From Vibrio sp. CDRSL-10 TSBA (lineage in GTDB: Bacteria > Pseudomonadota > Gammaproteobacteria > Enterobacterales > Vibrionaceae): a stretch of DNA of 64,000 bases. Where the stretch lies: positions 496,001 to 560,000 of the forward strand of contig CP155566.1 in the NCBI GenBank assembly GCA_039696685.1, written 5' to 3'. Under the pieces are notes generated by a model. That model was not told the DNA's origin. It did not search any database and saw only the letters and a program-made list of their open reading frames with translations. Shown here in pieces: positions 1-10,792 of this stretch (position 1 is its first letter; each line of letters starts with the position of its first letter). A program made the position numbers and the translations under genes.

Positions 1-237
1 GAAAGCTTACTGGCGACAAAATCGGTTACCGGTTTCACCCGCGAAGAAGAGATTGATTTTGGCACTATCGAACACATTCCGTTCTTGCTGGAAGAGTCAC
101 TGACCCGCAAAGCGGCGCGTTTCAGCAAAGTGCAGCCTTGGCAGGAGTTCGTGATTGTGGATGAGCGACTGATTACCGGGCAAAACCCGACCAGCGCACA
201 TGGCGTCGGCAAAGCATTGGTCTCTGCGCTGTCTTAA
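1..237 (+). CDS. DJ-1/PfpI-type protein, C-terminal part
   Basis: The gene runs in from the left edge; the last 78 codons are visible and end in TAA at 235-237. The tail with GQNPTSAHGVGKALV matches the end of class I glutamine-amidotransferase-like proteins of the DJ-1/PfpI superfamily, which include glyoxalases, deglycases and chaperones. The nucleophilic cysteine lies outside the window, so the activity cannot be assigned. A hairpin terminator follows at once, so this is probably the last gene of its unit. Confidence 0.7.
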   Translation, partial: ESLLATKSVTGFTREEEIDFGTIEHIPFLLEESLTRKAARFSKVQPWQEFVIVDERLITGQNPTSAHGVGKALVSALS

Positions 238-280
238 GTGATGACCGCTAAGGTTTAATCGCTTTAATTGCCAATCGCTA

Positions 281-309
281 ATAGCTCACTGAATGTGGGC
301 TATTTTTGT
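281..309 (+). terminator. Rho-independent terminator after DJ-1-like gene
   Basis: The stem ATAGCTCAC / GTGGGCTAT (281-289 with 295-303, one G-T pair) has a five-base loop and is followed by a run of T. It lies 44 bases after the stop codon at 237. Confidence 0.7.
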
Positions 310-339
310 TTCTGAGCGATGCTCAGTTAACGGGGAAGT

Positions 340-413
340 TAACGGGGACACACACCTTATCGGTACTAATAATTAAAGAGGACACACACTTTTTCAGTAA
401 GGTGTGTGTCCTT
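340..413. repeat. GGACACACAC palindromic repeats (REP-like)
   Basis: One GGGGACACACACC half-element lies near 344. A full inverted repeat follows, AGGACACACAC (379-389) with GTGTGTGTCCT (402-412) and a T-rich tail. The same core recurs at 2240-2257 and 3554-3595, so both chemotaxis genes are bracketed by it. Extragenic palindromes of this sequence are known in Vibrio and relatives and are often linked to REP-associated transposases; none is present here. The hairpin may also act as a terminator. Confidence 0.6.
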
Positions 414-486
414 TTTGTTTGTGTCTATAATTGTTAAAAAATCAGTTAACAATAACGTTATCAATACGGCCACGGTGAAGGTATCT

Positions 487-2110
487 ATGCGCAATATTAA
501 AATCGGAACACTACTGTTGGGTGGTTTTATTATTCCCATCATCGCTCTTATCGGACTGGTGTGGTTGTCCATTACTGAAATGGGCACGATTAACAGCCAA
601 TCGACGATTATCTCTACCAACTGGCTGCCGTCGGTGCAGTTAGTGGAACGGGTAAATACCCAGACTTCTGATCTGAGAAACAGAGAATCTGTCCATATTA
701 TTTCTACCAACGCGACTCAAATCGCGTCTGCCACTCAAGCGATTGAGGACTCCAAAGCTGAAATACAAAAGACCCTCTCTGAGTATGAACAACTGGTGTC
801 CAGTGACGAAGAAAAGCGCCTGCTGCAGGAGTTTAAGCAGAAATATAACGACTATTTAGTGATTCAACGCAATCTGCTGGCACTGTCGGAGCAAAATAAA
901 AATGAAGAAGCTAAGGCCTTGTATCTGGGGCAGTCACGCGACGCTTACCGGGCTTATTCAGAGGTGCTGACCCGACTTTCAGACCTGAATGAAGCTTCGG
1001 CAAATCAAGCCAGTGAGTACGGCGATGTCATCTACGAAGAAGCAATTGAAATGATGCTGGCGGTGGTGGTTGTCGTGACGATTGTGGTTATTGCCACCGG
1101 CTTGGTTATCTCTAAAAATCTGACCAGTTCAATCAGCCTGGTACAGGATGCGATGGGCAAAATGGCGCAAGGGAACCTGACGGTTCGTATTGAACAGTTA
1201 GGTAACAATGAGTTGGGGATTCTGGCGGACAGTTACAATCAAGCCGCCAGCAAACTGTCGCAGTTGATGAGCAAATTGATTGCGGTTGCCGATAACGTCG
1301 CGCTGTCGTCAGAAACTCTGGCATCGACCATGAACCAAGCCGATGCCAACTCGCAAAATATGCTGTCTCAGGTTGAGCAGATCGCGACCGCATTGACGGA
1401 GATGTCGAGTACCGCACTGGAAATGAGCCAGAAACGCCGCTAACGCAGAAACGGCAGCCGGTGAGGCGATAGCTTATGTCGAAGTCGGTAATAAATCGCT
1501 GATTGAGTCGAATAAAATATCCCTCAAGATCGGCGACTCGTTGGGTGAGGCGACCAGTCTGGTGAATCAGCTCAAAGAGTACTCGACCGATATCGGTGAA
1601 GTGATTGATGTGATTAACAGCATCTCAGAGCAGACTAATTTGCTGGCCCTGAACGCGGCGATCGAGGCGGCGCGGGCCGGTGAAGCGGGGCGCGGCTTTG
1701 CGGTGGTGGCCGATGAAGTACGTTCACTGGCAGCCAAAACCCAGCAGTCGACCATAGACATTCAGGAAATTATCACCAAGTTGCAGTCACAAGCGGAAAA
1801 AGCCGATCAGTTTATGCAGTCCAACAGCAAGCTGATTGATGATTCGCAGCAAATCGCACATACCGTGCAGGAAGCGTTCAAGAAAATTACCGAATCGGTG
1901 ACCACTATTTCTGACGTCAACACGCTGGTGGCGACGGCGGCAAGTGAGCAATCGAGCGTAACTGAAGATATCTCCAACAACATCGCTTCGACGGTCGACA
2001 TCGTCAACCAGAACGTTGCAGGTATCGCCGAAAGTACCAATGCAAGCCGCTCACTGGCGCGTGAATCAGAAAACCAGAAAGGGCTGCTGAATGTGTTTGT
2101 GATTGGTTAA
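487..2110 (+). CDS. Methyl-accepting chemotaxis protein (one apparent frameshift)
   Basis: This is a membrane chemoreceptor that passes ligand binding to CheA/CheW. An N-terminal membrane segment (about residues 10-32) is followed by a four-helix periplasmic sensor, a second membrane segment near 215, a HAMP domain and the cytoplasmic signalling domain. The hairpin tip motif [18 protein letters not shown] is intact. The ATG at 487 is chosen for the GAAGG five bases upstream. The frame breaks at AAA 1432-1434 (GAAAC). Reading GAAC restores an uninterrupted protein of about 540 residues, so I treat the gene as functional. The ligand cannot be told from the sequence. Confidence 0.85.
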
Positions 2111-2481
2111 GCGCAAACCGTTGATATCACTTCACGTCAACCCGATGACTGACATCCGGCAGGTATTCATATCGGGTCCCTGACGGATGTCAAAAGCAGG
2201 ACACGCGCTGTTTGCTCTTGTTTCGCATAAGGAGCGCTTAAAGTGTGTGTCCTCTTTACTCTTGCGCTGTTTATTGTTGCTGATGTGAGAGCCAAACGAG
2301 AGGCTCAGTGACCGGTTTTGCGGGCTAAATGAGGTTAAAATCCAGCAAACAGCATTAAAATGAGCAAATTGAACAAGATATAGCTGATAACGTCAATAGT
2401 ACTGTATACTGCGCTCTCTTACGCATACCTTCATCTGTCGCGATAGAAGGTCGTTATTCTAATCAGTCTTTTGAGTTGTCT
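2111..2481. other. Intergenic region between two chemoreceptor genes
   Basis: No gene is seen. It contains a nested hairpin (TGACATCCG 2150-2158 with CGGATGTCA 2184-2192, and CCCGAT/ATCGGG inside) that lacks a T run, then a GTGTGTGTCCT repeat unit at 2243-2253. The AT-rich stretch from about 2340 to 2470 presumably holds the promoter of the next gene. Confidence 0.5.
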
Positions 2482-3501
2482 ATGCTTTCTAAATTACCGG
2501 TTTTTTCTAAATTGATAGCCGCTGATATTGTGGTGGCGGTCGGGTTAATCCTTGCCTTCTTTTTCGCTGAACAGGGCTTGTCTTCAACCATCATCTTTCT
2601 GGTCGTACTTGCGACTGTCATGGTAAATGCAGCGCTGCTTTATATGTCTCTGTGTTATCGCTTGCAGGCGATTGCCGGCAAGCTGGTGAAGCGCACTTCC
2701 TACGCAACGGATCCTTTATCGCGCTTAGATTCCGCGGCGACTTTTGTTGTGGATGAATTGGAACAGTGCCGGGCTAACATCACCGCTCTGGAGAGTAACC
2801 AGCAGCAGCTTGAGCGTGAAATCGCTCGTCTTGAGCAGCAAAACCGTCAGCCTGATCTGAGCCGTCAATTGCAGCCGGTTGCCAATCGCGCATCGGACAT
2901 GGGTAATACAGCGGCGGACATGATGGCCCAGACTGAGCAGATCACGGAAATGACCCGCCAGGTGATTACGGACCTGACTAAATCCTGGGAAGGTTTATCG
3001 CTGGGCGCCAAAGCGACCAAAGACGACGCAGATTTTATCAGCGGCTTTAAAGGCGACATCACCACCTTGAGCGAAACCGTGTCCAGCATCAGTAGTTTGG
3101 TTCAGGAGATTGATGATATTTCTGAGCAAACCAATTTGCTGGCACTGAATGCCGCGATTGAAGCGGCGCGAGCCGGGGAGCACGGCCGCGGATTTGCGGT
3201 GGTGGCTGATGAAGTACGAAAACTGGCGACCCGGGCTCAGTCTTCCGCCACTTATATTGAACGCGGTATCGCGACCGTGATTGACCAGGCCAACTCGTCG
3301 TCGAAAGGCATGGAGCGCATCAGAAATAACGTCGATTTCGCGGTGGTGGCTAACTTTGAACAAGTGGAGTTTGTGCAGGATATCCTGGATCGCCTGCAAC
3401 AAATGAACGCCAGCATCAGCCAGCTTAACGCATCCGCTACTCAGCATCGTGATTTGAGTGAGGACGTTTGCCAGGGGCTGGAGCAGTTGCAGAGTGCCTG
3501 A
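2482..3501 (+). CDS. Methyl-accepting chemotaxis protein, short form
   Basis: This receptor-like signalling protein of 339 residues has two adjacent membrane segments (about 12-32 and 38-58) with almost no periplasmic loop, then a coiled coil and a signalling domain. The tip [21 protein letters not shown] and the downstream [13 protein letters not shown] are canonical for CheA/CheW contact. Because it lacks a periplasmic sensor it probably reads membrane or cytoplasmic cues. The ATG at 2482 is preferred over a TTG two codons upstream. A REP-like hairpin follows. Confidence 0.85.
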   Translation: MLSKLPVFSKLIAADIVVAVGLILAFFFAEQGLSSTIIFLVVLATVMVNAALLYMSLCYRLQAIAGKLVKRTSYATDPLSRLDSAATFVVDELEQCRANITALESNQQQLEREIARLEQQNRQPDLSRQLQPVANRASDMGNTAADMMAQTEQITEMTRQVITDLTKSWEGLSLGAKATKDDADFISGFKGDITTLSETVSSISSLVQEIDDISEQTNLLALNAAIEAARAGEHGRGFAVVADEVRKLATRAQSSATYIERGIATVIDQANSSSKGMERIRNNVDFAVVANFEQVEFVQDILDRLQQMNASISQLNASATQHRDLSEDVCQGLEQLQSA

Positions 3502-3553
3502 TCAAGGGCAATGAGATGTGAGTGTAGCCTCACATCAGGATATAACGCTTCTT

Positions 3554-3597
3554 AAAAGGACACACACCTTGTTGCGAGGGTGTGTGTCCTTTTTTGT
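3554..3597 (+). terminator. Terminator hairpin built from a GGACACACAC palindrome
   Basis: AAAAGGACACACACC (3554-3568) pairs with GGTGTGTGTCCTTTT (3579-3593) and is followed by T residues. It is a copy of the palindrome at 379-412 used as a strong terminator after the chemoreceptor gene. Confidence 0.65.
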
Positions 3598-3720
3598 TTT
3601 TTCATTTACTGATGCGGACGGGCAGAAAAGCTGGTACTTACCGGACAAGACTACGGACCGGATATCGATCGGACCAGAAAAGACAAAGGCCCGTAGATTT
3701 CTCTACGAGCCTTCTGAAAG

Positions 3721-3767
3721 ATGGTGGCCCCTCCCAGACTTGAACTGGGGACCAATCGATTATGAGT
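3721..3767. repeat. Left attachment repeat of the island (attL)
   Basis: These 47 bases are identical to 39762-39808, the 3' half of the tRNA-Ile2(CAU) gene including the anticodon loop and CCA end. The sequence diverges just after ATTATGAGT, so only a tRNA fragment is present here. A second copy of a tRNA 3' end about 36 kb from the intact gene, with an integrase next to that gene, is the classic footprint of site-specific integration. Confidence 0.93.
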
Positions 3768-4274
3768 TAGCCACTAACGCAGGAAGCCTAGGAAAACCGA
3801 GGTAAATTAAACGTAACTAAAAATACCTTAAAGTATTTACTAAACAGTAGTTTAGCGTAGTTTTGGTAAAACTGTCAAAACTAGTGACTGTACCTCTAGT
3901 GTACCTTTTTTCGGTACAGTACTCATACTCTGTGATTTCAGAATGCTCCGATCGATCGCCTTCACCACTCCTGCTCCCAAGACCGAAGAGGCGATCTGTT
4001 CCCACAACAAAACCGGCTAGCCAGCACATAATGGACACGTTTCTTTTGTCATTTCTTGACCACCTTTTATCAATGGCAGATTATGAGCTTAGTGGATTAT
4101 TGGTGGTTAGATAGACATGTTCTGTCGTTACAGAGTGTTTAATAAAATTAACCATATAAATCAGAATCTTGATGTTATGGTGTCTGTATTTTCTTAAAAT
4201 GTTATATAGACAATGTCTGCTTAAAAAAGACTGTTAGCTTAAGCCTCAAATCACGAATACATAAAGGATCAACT
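3768..4274. other. Intergenic region inside the left island end
   Basis: No convincing gene is seen. Short open frames on both strands lack ribosome sites and family features. The region is AT-rich after 4090 and probably carries the promoter of the gene at 4275. Confidence 0.4.
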
Positions 4275-5060
4275 TTGACTTTTACAGAGATTTTTAACGC
4301 CATAAAATCCTATTTGGCAGGTTTTTTAACTTTTGTTGTCTGCTTTGCAGTTGCAGGTGTGTTTTTGTGGAATGAGTACAAGGCAGTGCAGGCTGATAAA
4401 GAGGCCGTATCAACCAAGTTACTATCCCTGAAAGATGCACAGATAGAACTAGAAAAGGAAAGGTCGCTCTTGCAGTCAGAATTGAAGGATGCAGAACTTA
4501 AGCAGGAGAAAGAAAAGGCGATATTGCAATCAAAGCTAAAAGAAAAGGAGTTTGAGCTTTCCACAAAGGAAGCAAAATTGGAACATACTAAAGCTGAATT
4601 AGAGGACGAAATTAATAAACTTAAGGGCTCTCTATCTAGCAAGCAGTCAATTAAGAGTGACTTGATTAAGGCCAAAGAAAGCGAGCTTAAGATTCTGATT
4701 GATCAGTATCAAAGCAAAGTCAAAGAAGTCAACGAACTATACTCATATTATTCAAACGAAGCCCTAAAAGCGAAGGCCGAAGAGCTAATATTGAAAGCTA
4801 TGAACGAATTTTCGGCTTTAGGTGTAAATATTAGAAAGCCTGATTGGTGTGATAAAGATTACACAAGTAGGTATTACCAAGGCGAAGCTCTAATTGACCA
4901 GATTAGTGCCTTAAATAGTAAATATTCAATCAGTGACGAGTACGATTGGTATGTTAGAACGCATTCTCGAGGGATTTTTTCTTCAAGTGATGGAGTATGT
5001 GAAGCTAACAAGTCAAGTAACTCGGATGCTGCAAGCAGCACCGGTTTCTTGAAGCGTTAA
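4275..5060 (+). CDS. Single-pass membrane protein with long coiled coil, unknown function
   Basis: I do not recognise this 261-residue protein. A hydrophobic segment at about 14-33 is followed by a very charged heptad-type coiled coil from about 40 to 155, rich in Lys and Glu, and a C-terminal globular part with two cysteines. The TTG at 4275 is used because AAAGGA lies six bases upstream and no ATG fits. The layout suggests a membrane-anchored rod facing the cytoplasm. It is the first island gene and lies 25 bases before the next one, so the two may be co-transcribed. Confidence 0.6.
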   Translation: MTFTEIFNAIKSYLAGFLTFVVCFAVAGVFLWNEYKAVQADKEAVSTKLLSLKDAQIELEKERSLLQSELKDAELKQEKEKAILQSKLKEKEFELSTKEAKLEHTKAELEDEINKLKGSLSSKQSIKSDLIKAKESELKILIDQYQSKVKEVNELYSYYSNEALKAKAEELILKAMNEFSALGVNIRKPDWCDKDYTSRYYQGEALIDQISALNSKYSISDEYDWYVRTHSRGIFSSSDGVCEANKSSNSDAASSTGFLKR

Positions 5061-5085
5061 GTGAATACAGAAAGGAGTCTTATCT

Positions 5086-6012
5086 ATGATTATCAATAAA
5101 AAGCGGATCAGAACGCTAGGCGCGTACACTAAAGCGTTGCAAGAGGGTCAGCCCATAGTTGTGAGCGTTGGAGTATCAGATATTGATAGTGTCGCAGCTA
5201 TAAATGTTGGCTTTAGTCCTGATTTATCTCCTGGGGAAACTGTCCTTCCGAAAGCAATTGGCAACATTTCTAAATTCAATGCCGAGGGTAAAGAAATCCC
5301 ACTAAAAGACGAGCCAAAGGAAACACACTATAGACAGCAAGAATGGACCTGGAAAGAGTTCAGAGGTAGATACGATTTTGAGGAAAAGTCAAAAATCGTA
5401 GATATTCCTTATGAGCGCTATCCCAGAGAGCATGTAGAGCCTCCGGCTGTTGAACTGCATATCGCCACAAATGCTGACAGTGAAAAATTCATCGTCTCAG
5501 ACCCGATAGAATTTACTACCGAGAACGAAGATCATCTGGTTCATATAATCAACTTATTCCTTGAGATTTTTGGATATTGCGAGATTAGGAGTGAGAATCT
5601 CGATTCTATTATTAGGGCTCCTCTTCGTAAGCTGAATTGGGATGTCCTTCCTCCAGGGAAAAAACCTTGGGGCGAGCTAAAGCCACTTGTAAATGAAGCT
5701 ACAGAGAATCTCTCGGAAGGAAATAAAGTTGTTATTGATAAAAGGTTGGAATCTATCAATGTACATGAGCCCGACTTTGTTGCAGTAGGTAGAGCTGGAT
5801 TTTCAGGTTATTTGATCTTTGGTTTCCCTGACAAAAATCTATACATCTTGGAAAGCACGCAAACAAACAATGCCACATATGTCATTGAAAAAAATTGGGA
5901 AGCTCTGTCTGGTTTAACTAAGGCTGAAATCCTAGAGAATAACCTACACAAAGAACGGATTATTCACAGGGAGAGTTGGTTTAATGAGATCAATCGAGTC
6001 TTGTGCAATTGA
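5086..6012 (+). CDS. Hypothetical protein, 308 residues
   Basis: No family is recognised. The protein is soluble, acidic and without membrane segments. The ATG at 5086 has AAAGGAG upstream. It lies 25 bases behind the coiled-coil membrane protein gene, which suggests one transcript. Its AT-rich composition is unlike the core genes. With the downstream gene at 6112 it forms a small block of unknown accessory genes at the island edge, a position where defence genes often collect; nothing in the protein proves such a role. Confidence 0.6.
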   Translation: MIINKKRIRTLGAYTKALQEGQPIVVSVGVSDIDSVAAINVGFSPDLSPGETVLPKAIGNISKFNAEGKEIPLKDEPKETHYRQQEWTWKEFRGRYDFEEKSKIVDIPYERYPREHVEPPAVELHIATNADSEKFIVSDPIEFTTENEDHLVHIINLFLEIFGYCEIRSENLDSIIRAPLRKLNWDVLPPGKKPWGELKPLVNEATENLSEGNKVVIDKRLESINVHEPDFVAVGRAGFSGYLIFGFPDKNLYILESTQTNNATYVIEKNWEALSGLTKAEILENNLHKERIIHRESWFNEINRVLCN

Positions 6013-6111
6013 ATCACTTAACAAGTCAATTAACTACGCGCCTGCGCTACGCTTCTGCTGCCGGTTATTGAGGCGTCATGCCTCCCCAATATTTTAACCT
6101 TTGGAGTAAGA

Positions 6112-6976
6112 ATGAGATTAAAATCAGATTTTTTTTGTGATTGGGTCAATATCCAGAAAGATATTTTGATGAACCACTGGGGATATGATGTTTCATCAGT
6201 ACCGGATAATGAGATCCCTTTTGTATATTTCAATGCTGAGCAGCGCCGTCCTGAAGCCAAAGTTAGGCAATTGCTTTTGGCTGATACTTTTTCTTGCCCT
6301 CAAAATTTAGAGTCCGGATGGGAACGTTTAAAAGGCTTGATTAAATCAGGTCATGACTTAACCCCTAATTTGAGTAAATTGGTAAACAATTTGAATAACA
6401 AAGATTCCATGCTCAATGATTGGGGAGTTCATCATTTTCATTTAGGTGAAAATATGAAAGGTGACTTTATTGAACGCACTGGACCACTTCTATTTGCACT
6501 GCTCATCGAGGATACGTTTCTATGCAATCGGTATCTTTAACCATGGCTCATGGGCAGACCAAGATATAGTTGAAATTATTCACCGTAATTGGTCTAGCGT
6601 AGTCGAGCGGTACCAAATTAAAGGCATCGTATCGTCGACTCCTTTAACCGAGCAAGAACGTTTAACTCTCCGTAAAAGAAATGCCAATAGCTTCGTAACT
6701 GTTCAGGATGGGACTGTCTATGCACCGATAGGTGGTGGAATGGTAAGTTCTGGTTTTAATATACAGGCTGTAATGAGAAAAGATCGCCAAAAAATATTTC
6801 TCAGAAACTTAGAACAACATCTAGATAGTCAGCTAGATAGCTTACGTGAGGTTTTTGAGAAACAAGGTTACAGCGGTGAGCCCGAGCTTGAAGCAATCTT
6901 GGATATTACAGAAGATAAATATACCGCTCTATTCCCTAAATATGGTGTGTCAGCAATTTTGTGGTCCAAGGCATAA
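6112..6976 (+). CDS. Hypothetical protein, about 287 residues (one apparent frameshift)
   Basis: No family is recognised. The N-terminal half ends in a histidine-rich HHFHLGE stretch followed by RTGPLLFALL. The C-terminal half continues with YAIGIFNHGSWADQD. The two halves lie in different frames; reading GTTTC at 6516-6520 as GTTC joins them into one protein across a conserved-looking core. The clustered histidines could bind a metal or be catalytic, but this is a guess. The IS256-family element has landed just downstream and does not cut the gene. Confidence 0.6.
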
Positions 6977-6996
6977 CAAACGAGCATGGCGTCAGT

Positions 6997-8302
6997 GAGA
7001 CTGTAAATAATTCTGTGTAATTGTCGGGGTTACATATAATCACGCAGTCTGTCTTCGAACATAATCATAAAGCGGTTCAGGGCCTGTCGCCAGTTTCTGA
7101 TAGGCATTGTCCACCTCTTGGATGCATCCTGGATCGCTAAGAAGATGACCTTTCTTGCCGATTCATCTGTTGGGAACAGCTTACGTTTTTTGATGGCTTT
7201 TCTAATCACGCTGTTCAACGACTCGATGGCGTTAGTCGTGTAAATCGCCTTCCTGATGTCCTCAGGGTAGTTAAACAGCGTATTGAGATTAGCCCAGTGA
7301 GTTGTCCAAGAGCGGCTGATTTGAGGGTACTTAGCGTCCCATTTATCAGCGAACTTCTCTAATGCTAGCAAGGCTTCATCTTCGGTTTTCGATTGGTAGA
7401 TGGCCTTCAGATCCACAGCAACCGCCTTGTAATCTTTCCACGGCACATATTTCATTGAGTTTCGCACCATATGGACGATGCAGAGCTGGATTTGAGTGTT
7501 AGGGAAAGCGGTGTTGATGGCGTCAGGGAAGCCTTTTAGCCCATCAACACAAGCGATGAGGATGTCCTTGACGCCCCGATTTTGTAACTCCGTCAGCACA
7601 TTCAGCCAGAACTTAGCCCCTTCGTTTTCAGATAACCACATGCCGAGTAGCTCTTTCTGACCTTCCATATTGACGCCGAGTGCTAGATAAACCGACTTGT
7701 TGATGACTTGCTTGTCCTGGCGAATTTTGACCACGATACAGTCAAGGTAAACAATGGGATACACTTCATCCAGAGGACGAGATTGCCACTCGATAACTTG
7801 CTCCAGAACGGCGTCAGTGACCTTAGATACCAAGGTGGAGGAGACATCTGCATCGTACATTTCTTTGAATGTGGCGACGATCTCTCGGGTGGTCATGCCT
7901 TTCGCATACAGACTTAAGATCTTGTCATCCATGGATTGGAATCGGGTCTGATGCTTACGAACTAACTGGGGTTCAAAGCTTGCCTCTCGGTCGCGAGGCA
8001 CCTCAATTGGAACGTCACCATCATCAGTGATGATCGACTTTGATGAGTACCCATTGCGGGAGTTGGTACTGGGTTTTGACGCGTGTTTTTCATAACCAAG
8101 GTGCTCATCAAGTTCAGCATTAAGCGCCGTTTCAACAGTCACCTTGGTTAACATTTTACGGAAGTCATCCAGATCGGATTCTGTCTTGATTGATTTGGCG
8201 GCTTCACGCGCAAATGCTTCCAGTGCTTTCTTATCCATAATGTCTATCCTTAGCCTTTTAAGGCTTAAGCTTAGACAATTACACAGAAATCAGGACAGTC
8301 TC
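6997..8302. mobile_element. Complete IS256-family insertion sequence
   Basis: The element is 1306 bp. Its 29-bp terminal inverted repeats (6997-7025 and 8274-8302) both begin GAGACTGT and both end TTCTGTGTAATTGTC towards the interior. It is flanked by a perfect 8-bp target duplication GCGTCAGT (6989-6996 and 8303-8310). The exact duplication and intact transposase point to a recent simple transposition. Confidence 0.95.
7030..8238 (-). CDS. IS256-family (Mutator-type) transposase
   Basis: This DDE transposase of 402 residues is full length for the family. Recognisable blocks are the N-terminal HLGYEKH region, DCIVVKIRQD carrying the first catalytic Asp, ACVDGLKGFPDAI carrying the second, and the C-terminal YTTNAIESLNSVIRKA block carrying the Glu. 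It fills nearly the whole element and starts 36 bases inside the right repeat. It should mobilise its own element and give 8-bp duplications, as observed. Confidence 0.96.
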   Translation of the reverse strand: MDKKALEAFAREAAKSIKTESDLDDFRKMLTKVTVETALNAELDEHLGYEKHASKPSTNSRNGYSSKSIITDDGDVPIEVPRDREASFEPQLVRKHQTRFQSMDDKILSLYAKGMTTREIVATFKEMYDADVSSTLVSKVTDAVLEQVIEWQSRPLDEVYPIVYLDCIVVKIRQDKQVINKSVYLALGVNMEGQKELLGMWLSENEGAKFWLNVLTELQNRGVKDILIACVDGLKGFPDAINTAFPNTQIQLCIVHMVRNSMKYVPWKDYKAVAVDLKAIYQSKTEDEALLALEKFADKWDAKYPQISRSWTTHWANLNTLFNYPEDIRKAIYTTNAIESLNSVIRKAIKKRKLFPTDESARKVIFLAIQDASKRWTMPIRNWRQALNRFMIMFEDRLRDYM

Positions 8303-8352
8303 GCGTCAGTAGTTAAATTTTTACCATATTCACATTCCAAACAGTACCTATA

Positions 8353-8670
8353 GTGAGCAATCAAATTATGATCGCTTAGCCTTGCCTCTTCTCTCCAACT
8401 CTTTTCGCATCTTGGCCGATGCATCTTTCATGTCCTGGCGTAGATTTTCAATCTCTTCAGGTGTGAGTGGTCTTGGTCCATCATGATCTAGATACTCAGA
8501 ACGAGATGCTCTGGCTTCTTTTCTCTTTCTAAGCTCCTCTCTGGCCCATTTTGACTACTCCTGCAATCATTCCTCAAGTTTTCCTTTTCGGCTTCTGTGA
8601 GGGGGCGTGGTGGCTCTGTATTGGGGGTTTTTCTTTTCATGCTGGGTCTATCACTCTTCTTCCTCGCCAT
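8353..8670 (-). pseudogene. Decayed copy of the 91-residue tandem-repeat gene (direct repeat copy 1)
   Basis: About 298 bp (8353-8650) match 13954-14251 with scattered substitutions. The copy even includes the last 21 bases of the LysR gene that precedes the intact copy. The reading frame starts like its partner (MKRKTPNTEPPRPLTEAEK) but loses one base near 8565 and is scrambled after about 35 codons. Unlike the GAAAC-type breaks elsewhere, this one is a deletion in already diverged DNA, so I consider it real decay. With copy 2 it brackets the redox cassette. Confidence 0.75.
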
Positions 8671-8715
8671 GTTACTTCAAGGTCTGAAGTTGTCTTCGAT
8701 TGCGCGATTTTTGCT

Positions 8716-9621
8716 TTAGGAGTCTGTATTTCTAGACTTAACCCAATCTATTAAAGTTCGCAAAGACACAGGAACATATTTTCGACTTGGGTAATAAATG
8801 CAGAAGTGTTCAGATGGATAATTATAGTTAGGTAACAAACGAACAAGATGACCTTTGTTTATTCTATCTTTGACTAAGTGTTCGTAGACGAAAGCTATAC
8901 CTATATTGGATTCCGCGGCCTGAATCATAGCCATATCAGAATCAAGAACAAGATCTCCATTTACAGATATTTCTCTTATGTTTCCCTCGGTATCTAAAAA
9001 CTCCCATCGATATATTTTTCCGCTAGGGAAACAACGATTTATACACTTGAATTTGGTCAGTGATTCAGGGGTTTCTGGGATGCCAAATTCTTTTAAAAAG
9101 ATAGGGCTGGCTACTGGAATAAGGGATGGCTTATCTCCAATTGGAATTGCAACCATATCTTTAGGTACATCATGATTGTATCTAATTCCTGCATCAAAAC
9201 CTGATTCAATGATATTAATCATTCTATCTGTTGTGAATAACTCTAAAGTTATATTAGGATGTTCATTTTTGAATTTTAATAAATATTCTTTGAAAAAAAT
9301 ATCAAGTGCTACTCTTGGTAAGTTTAACTTTATGACGCCTTCGGGCTTATTTTTATAACTATTTATATTATCAATGACTTTTCGATATTGATTAAAAATA
9401 GGTATAACATCATTTAAGAACTCTTCACCCACAACTGTCAGCGAGAGGCTTCTTGTTGAACGATTTAAAAGCCTCACTCCTAGCTTTTCCTCCAAATTAT
9501 TTATGGCTGTTGTCAGAGACGGAGGTGATACATTTAATTCTTTTGCTGCTTTGCGAAAACTTCCGTGTCTCACAATAAGCATTAACATTTCAATATGCTG
9601 TAATTCGGGAATGTTTTTCAT
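8716..9621 (-). CDS. LysR-family transcriptional regulator
   Basis: A 301-residue regulator with an N-terminal winged helix (GSFRKAAKELNVSPPSLTTAINNLEEKLG, about residues 20-48) and a periplasmic-binding-like effector domain. It is transcribed away from the aldo/keto reductase gene that starts 100 bases to the right. This divergent layout is typical of a LysR regulator controlling its neighbour. It is AT-rich. The inducer is unknown; the neighbours suggest a reactive carbonyl or quinone. Confidence 0.88.
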   Translation of the reverse strand: MKNIPELQHIEMLMLIVRHGSFRKAAKELNVSPPSLTTAINNLEEKLGVRLLNRSTRSLSLTVVGEEFLNDVIPIFNQYRKVIDNINSYKNKPEGVIKLNLPRVALDIFFKEYLLKFKNEHPNITLELFTTDRMINIIESGFDAGIRYNHDVPKDMVAIPIGDKPSLIPVASPIFLKEFGIPETPESLTKFKCINRCFPSGKIYRWEFLDTEGNIREISVNGDLVLDSDMAMIQAAESNIGIAFVYEHLVKDRINKGHLVRLLPNYNYPSEHFCIYYPSRKYVPVSLRTLIDWVKSRNTDS

Positions 9622-9721
9622 TGTTTATAATCTTCTAATAGTGCATTAAATATATGTTAATTGTTTTGGGTTTGGAATGAAAGTATACATATAAAAACAC
9701 TAGGTAAGTAAGGACAAATAA

Positions 9722-10721
<1,000 letters not shown>

Positions 10722-10761
10722 AATGATTAATTTCAGGCATTTTTCTTTCAGTAAATAAATG

Positions 10762-10780
10762 TCCCGCCAGCATGGCGGGA
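10762..10780 (+). promoter_or_regulatory. Perfect hairpin just before the MFS ribosome site
   Basis: TCCCGCCA (10762-10769) and TGGCGGGA (10773-10780) form a perfect 8-bp stem with a three-base loop. It ends directly before AATAAGG, the ribosome site of the MFS gene. There is no T run, so it is more likely an RNA element that protects the transcript or tunes translation than a terminator. Confidence 0.45.
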
Positions 10781-10792
10781 AATAAGGTTTTT

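Noticed and set aside
3721..3800. A second tRNA gene at the left island end
   Set aside because: Only the 3' half of the tRNA is present; the sequence diverges after the anticodon loop, so it cannot fold into a tRNA.
6013..6111. Possible integron attC-like site between the genes at 5086 and 6112, and TAACAAACG at 6975
   Set aside because: The segment has CTTAACAAG and some symmetry, but no GTTRRRY end and no integron integrase; the second case has only the left motif before the IS element.
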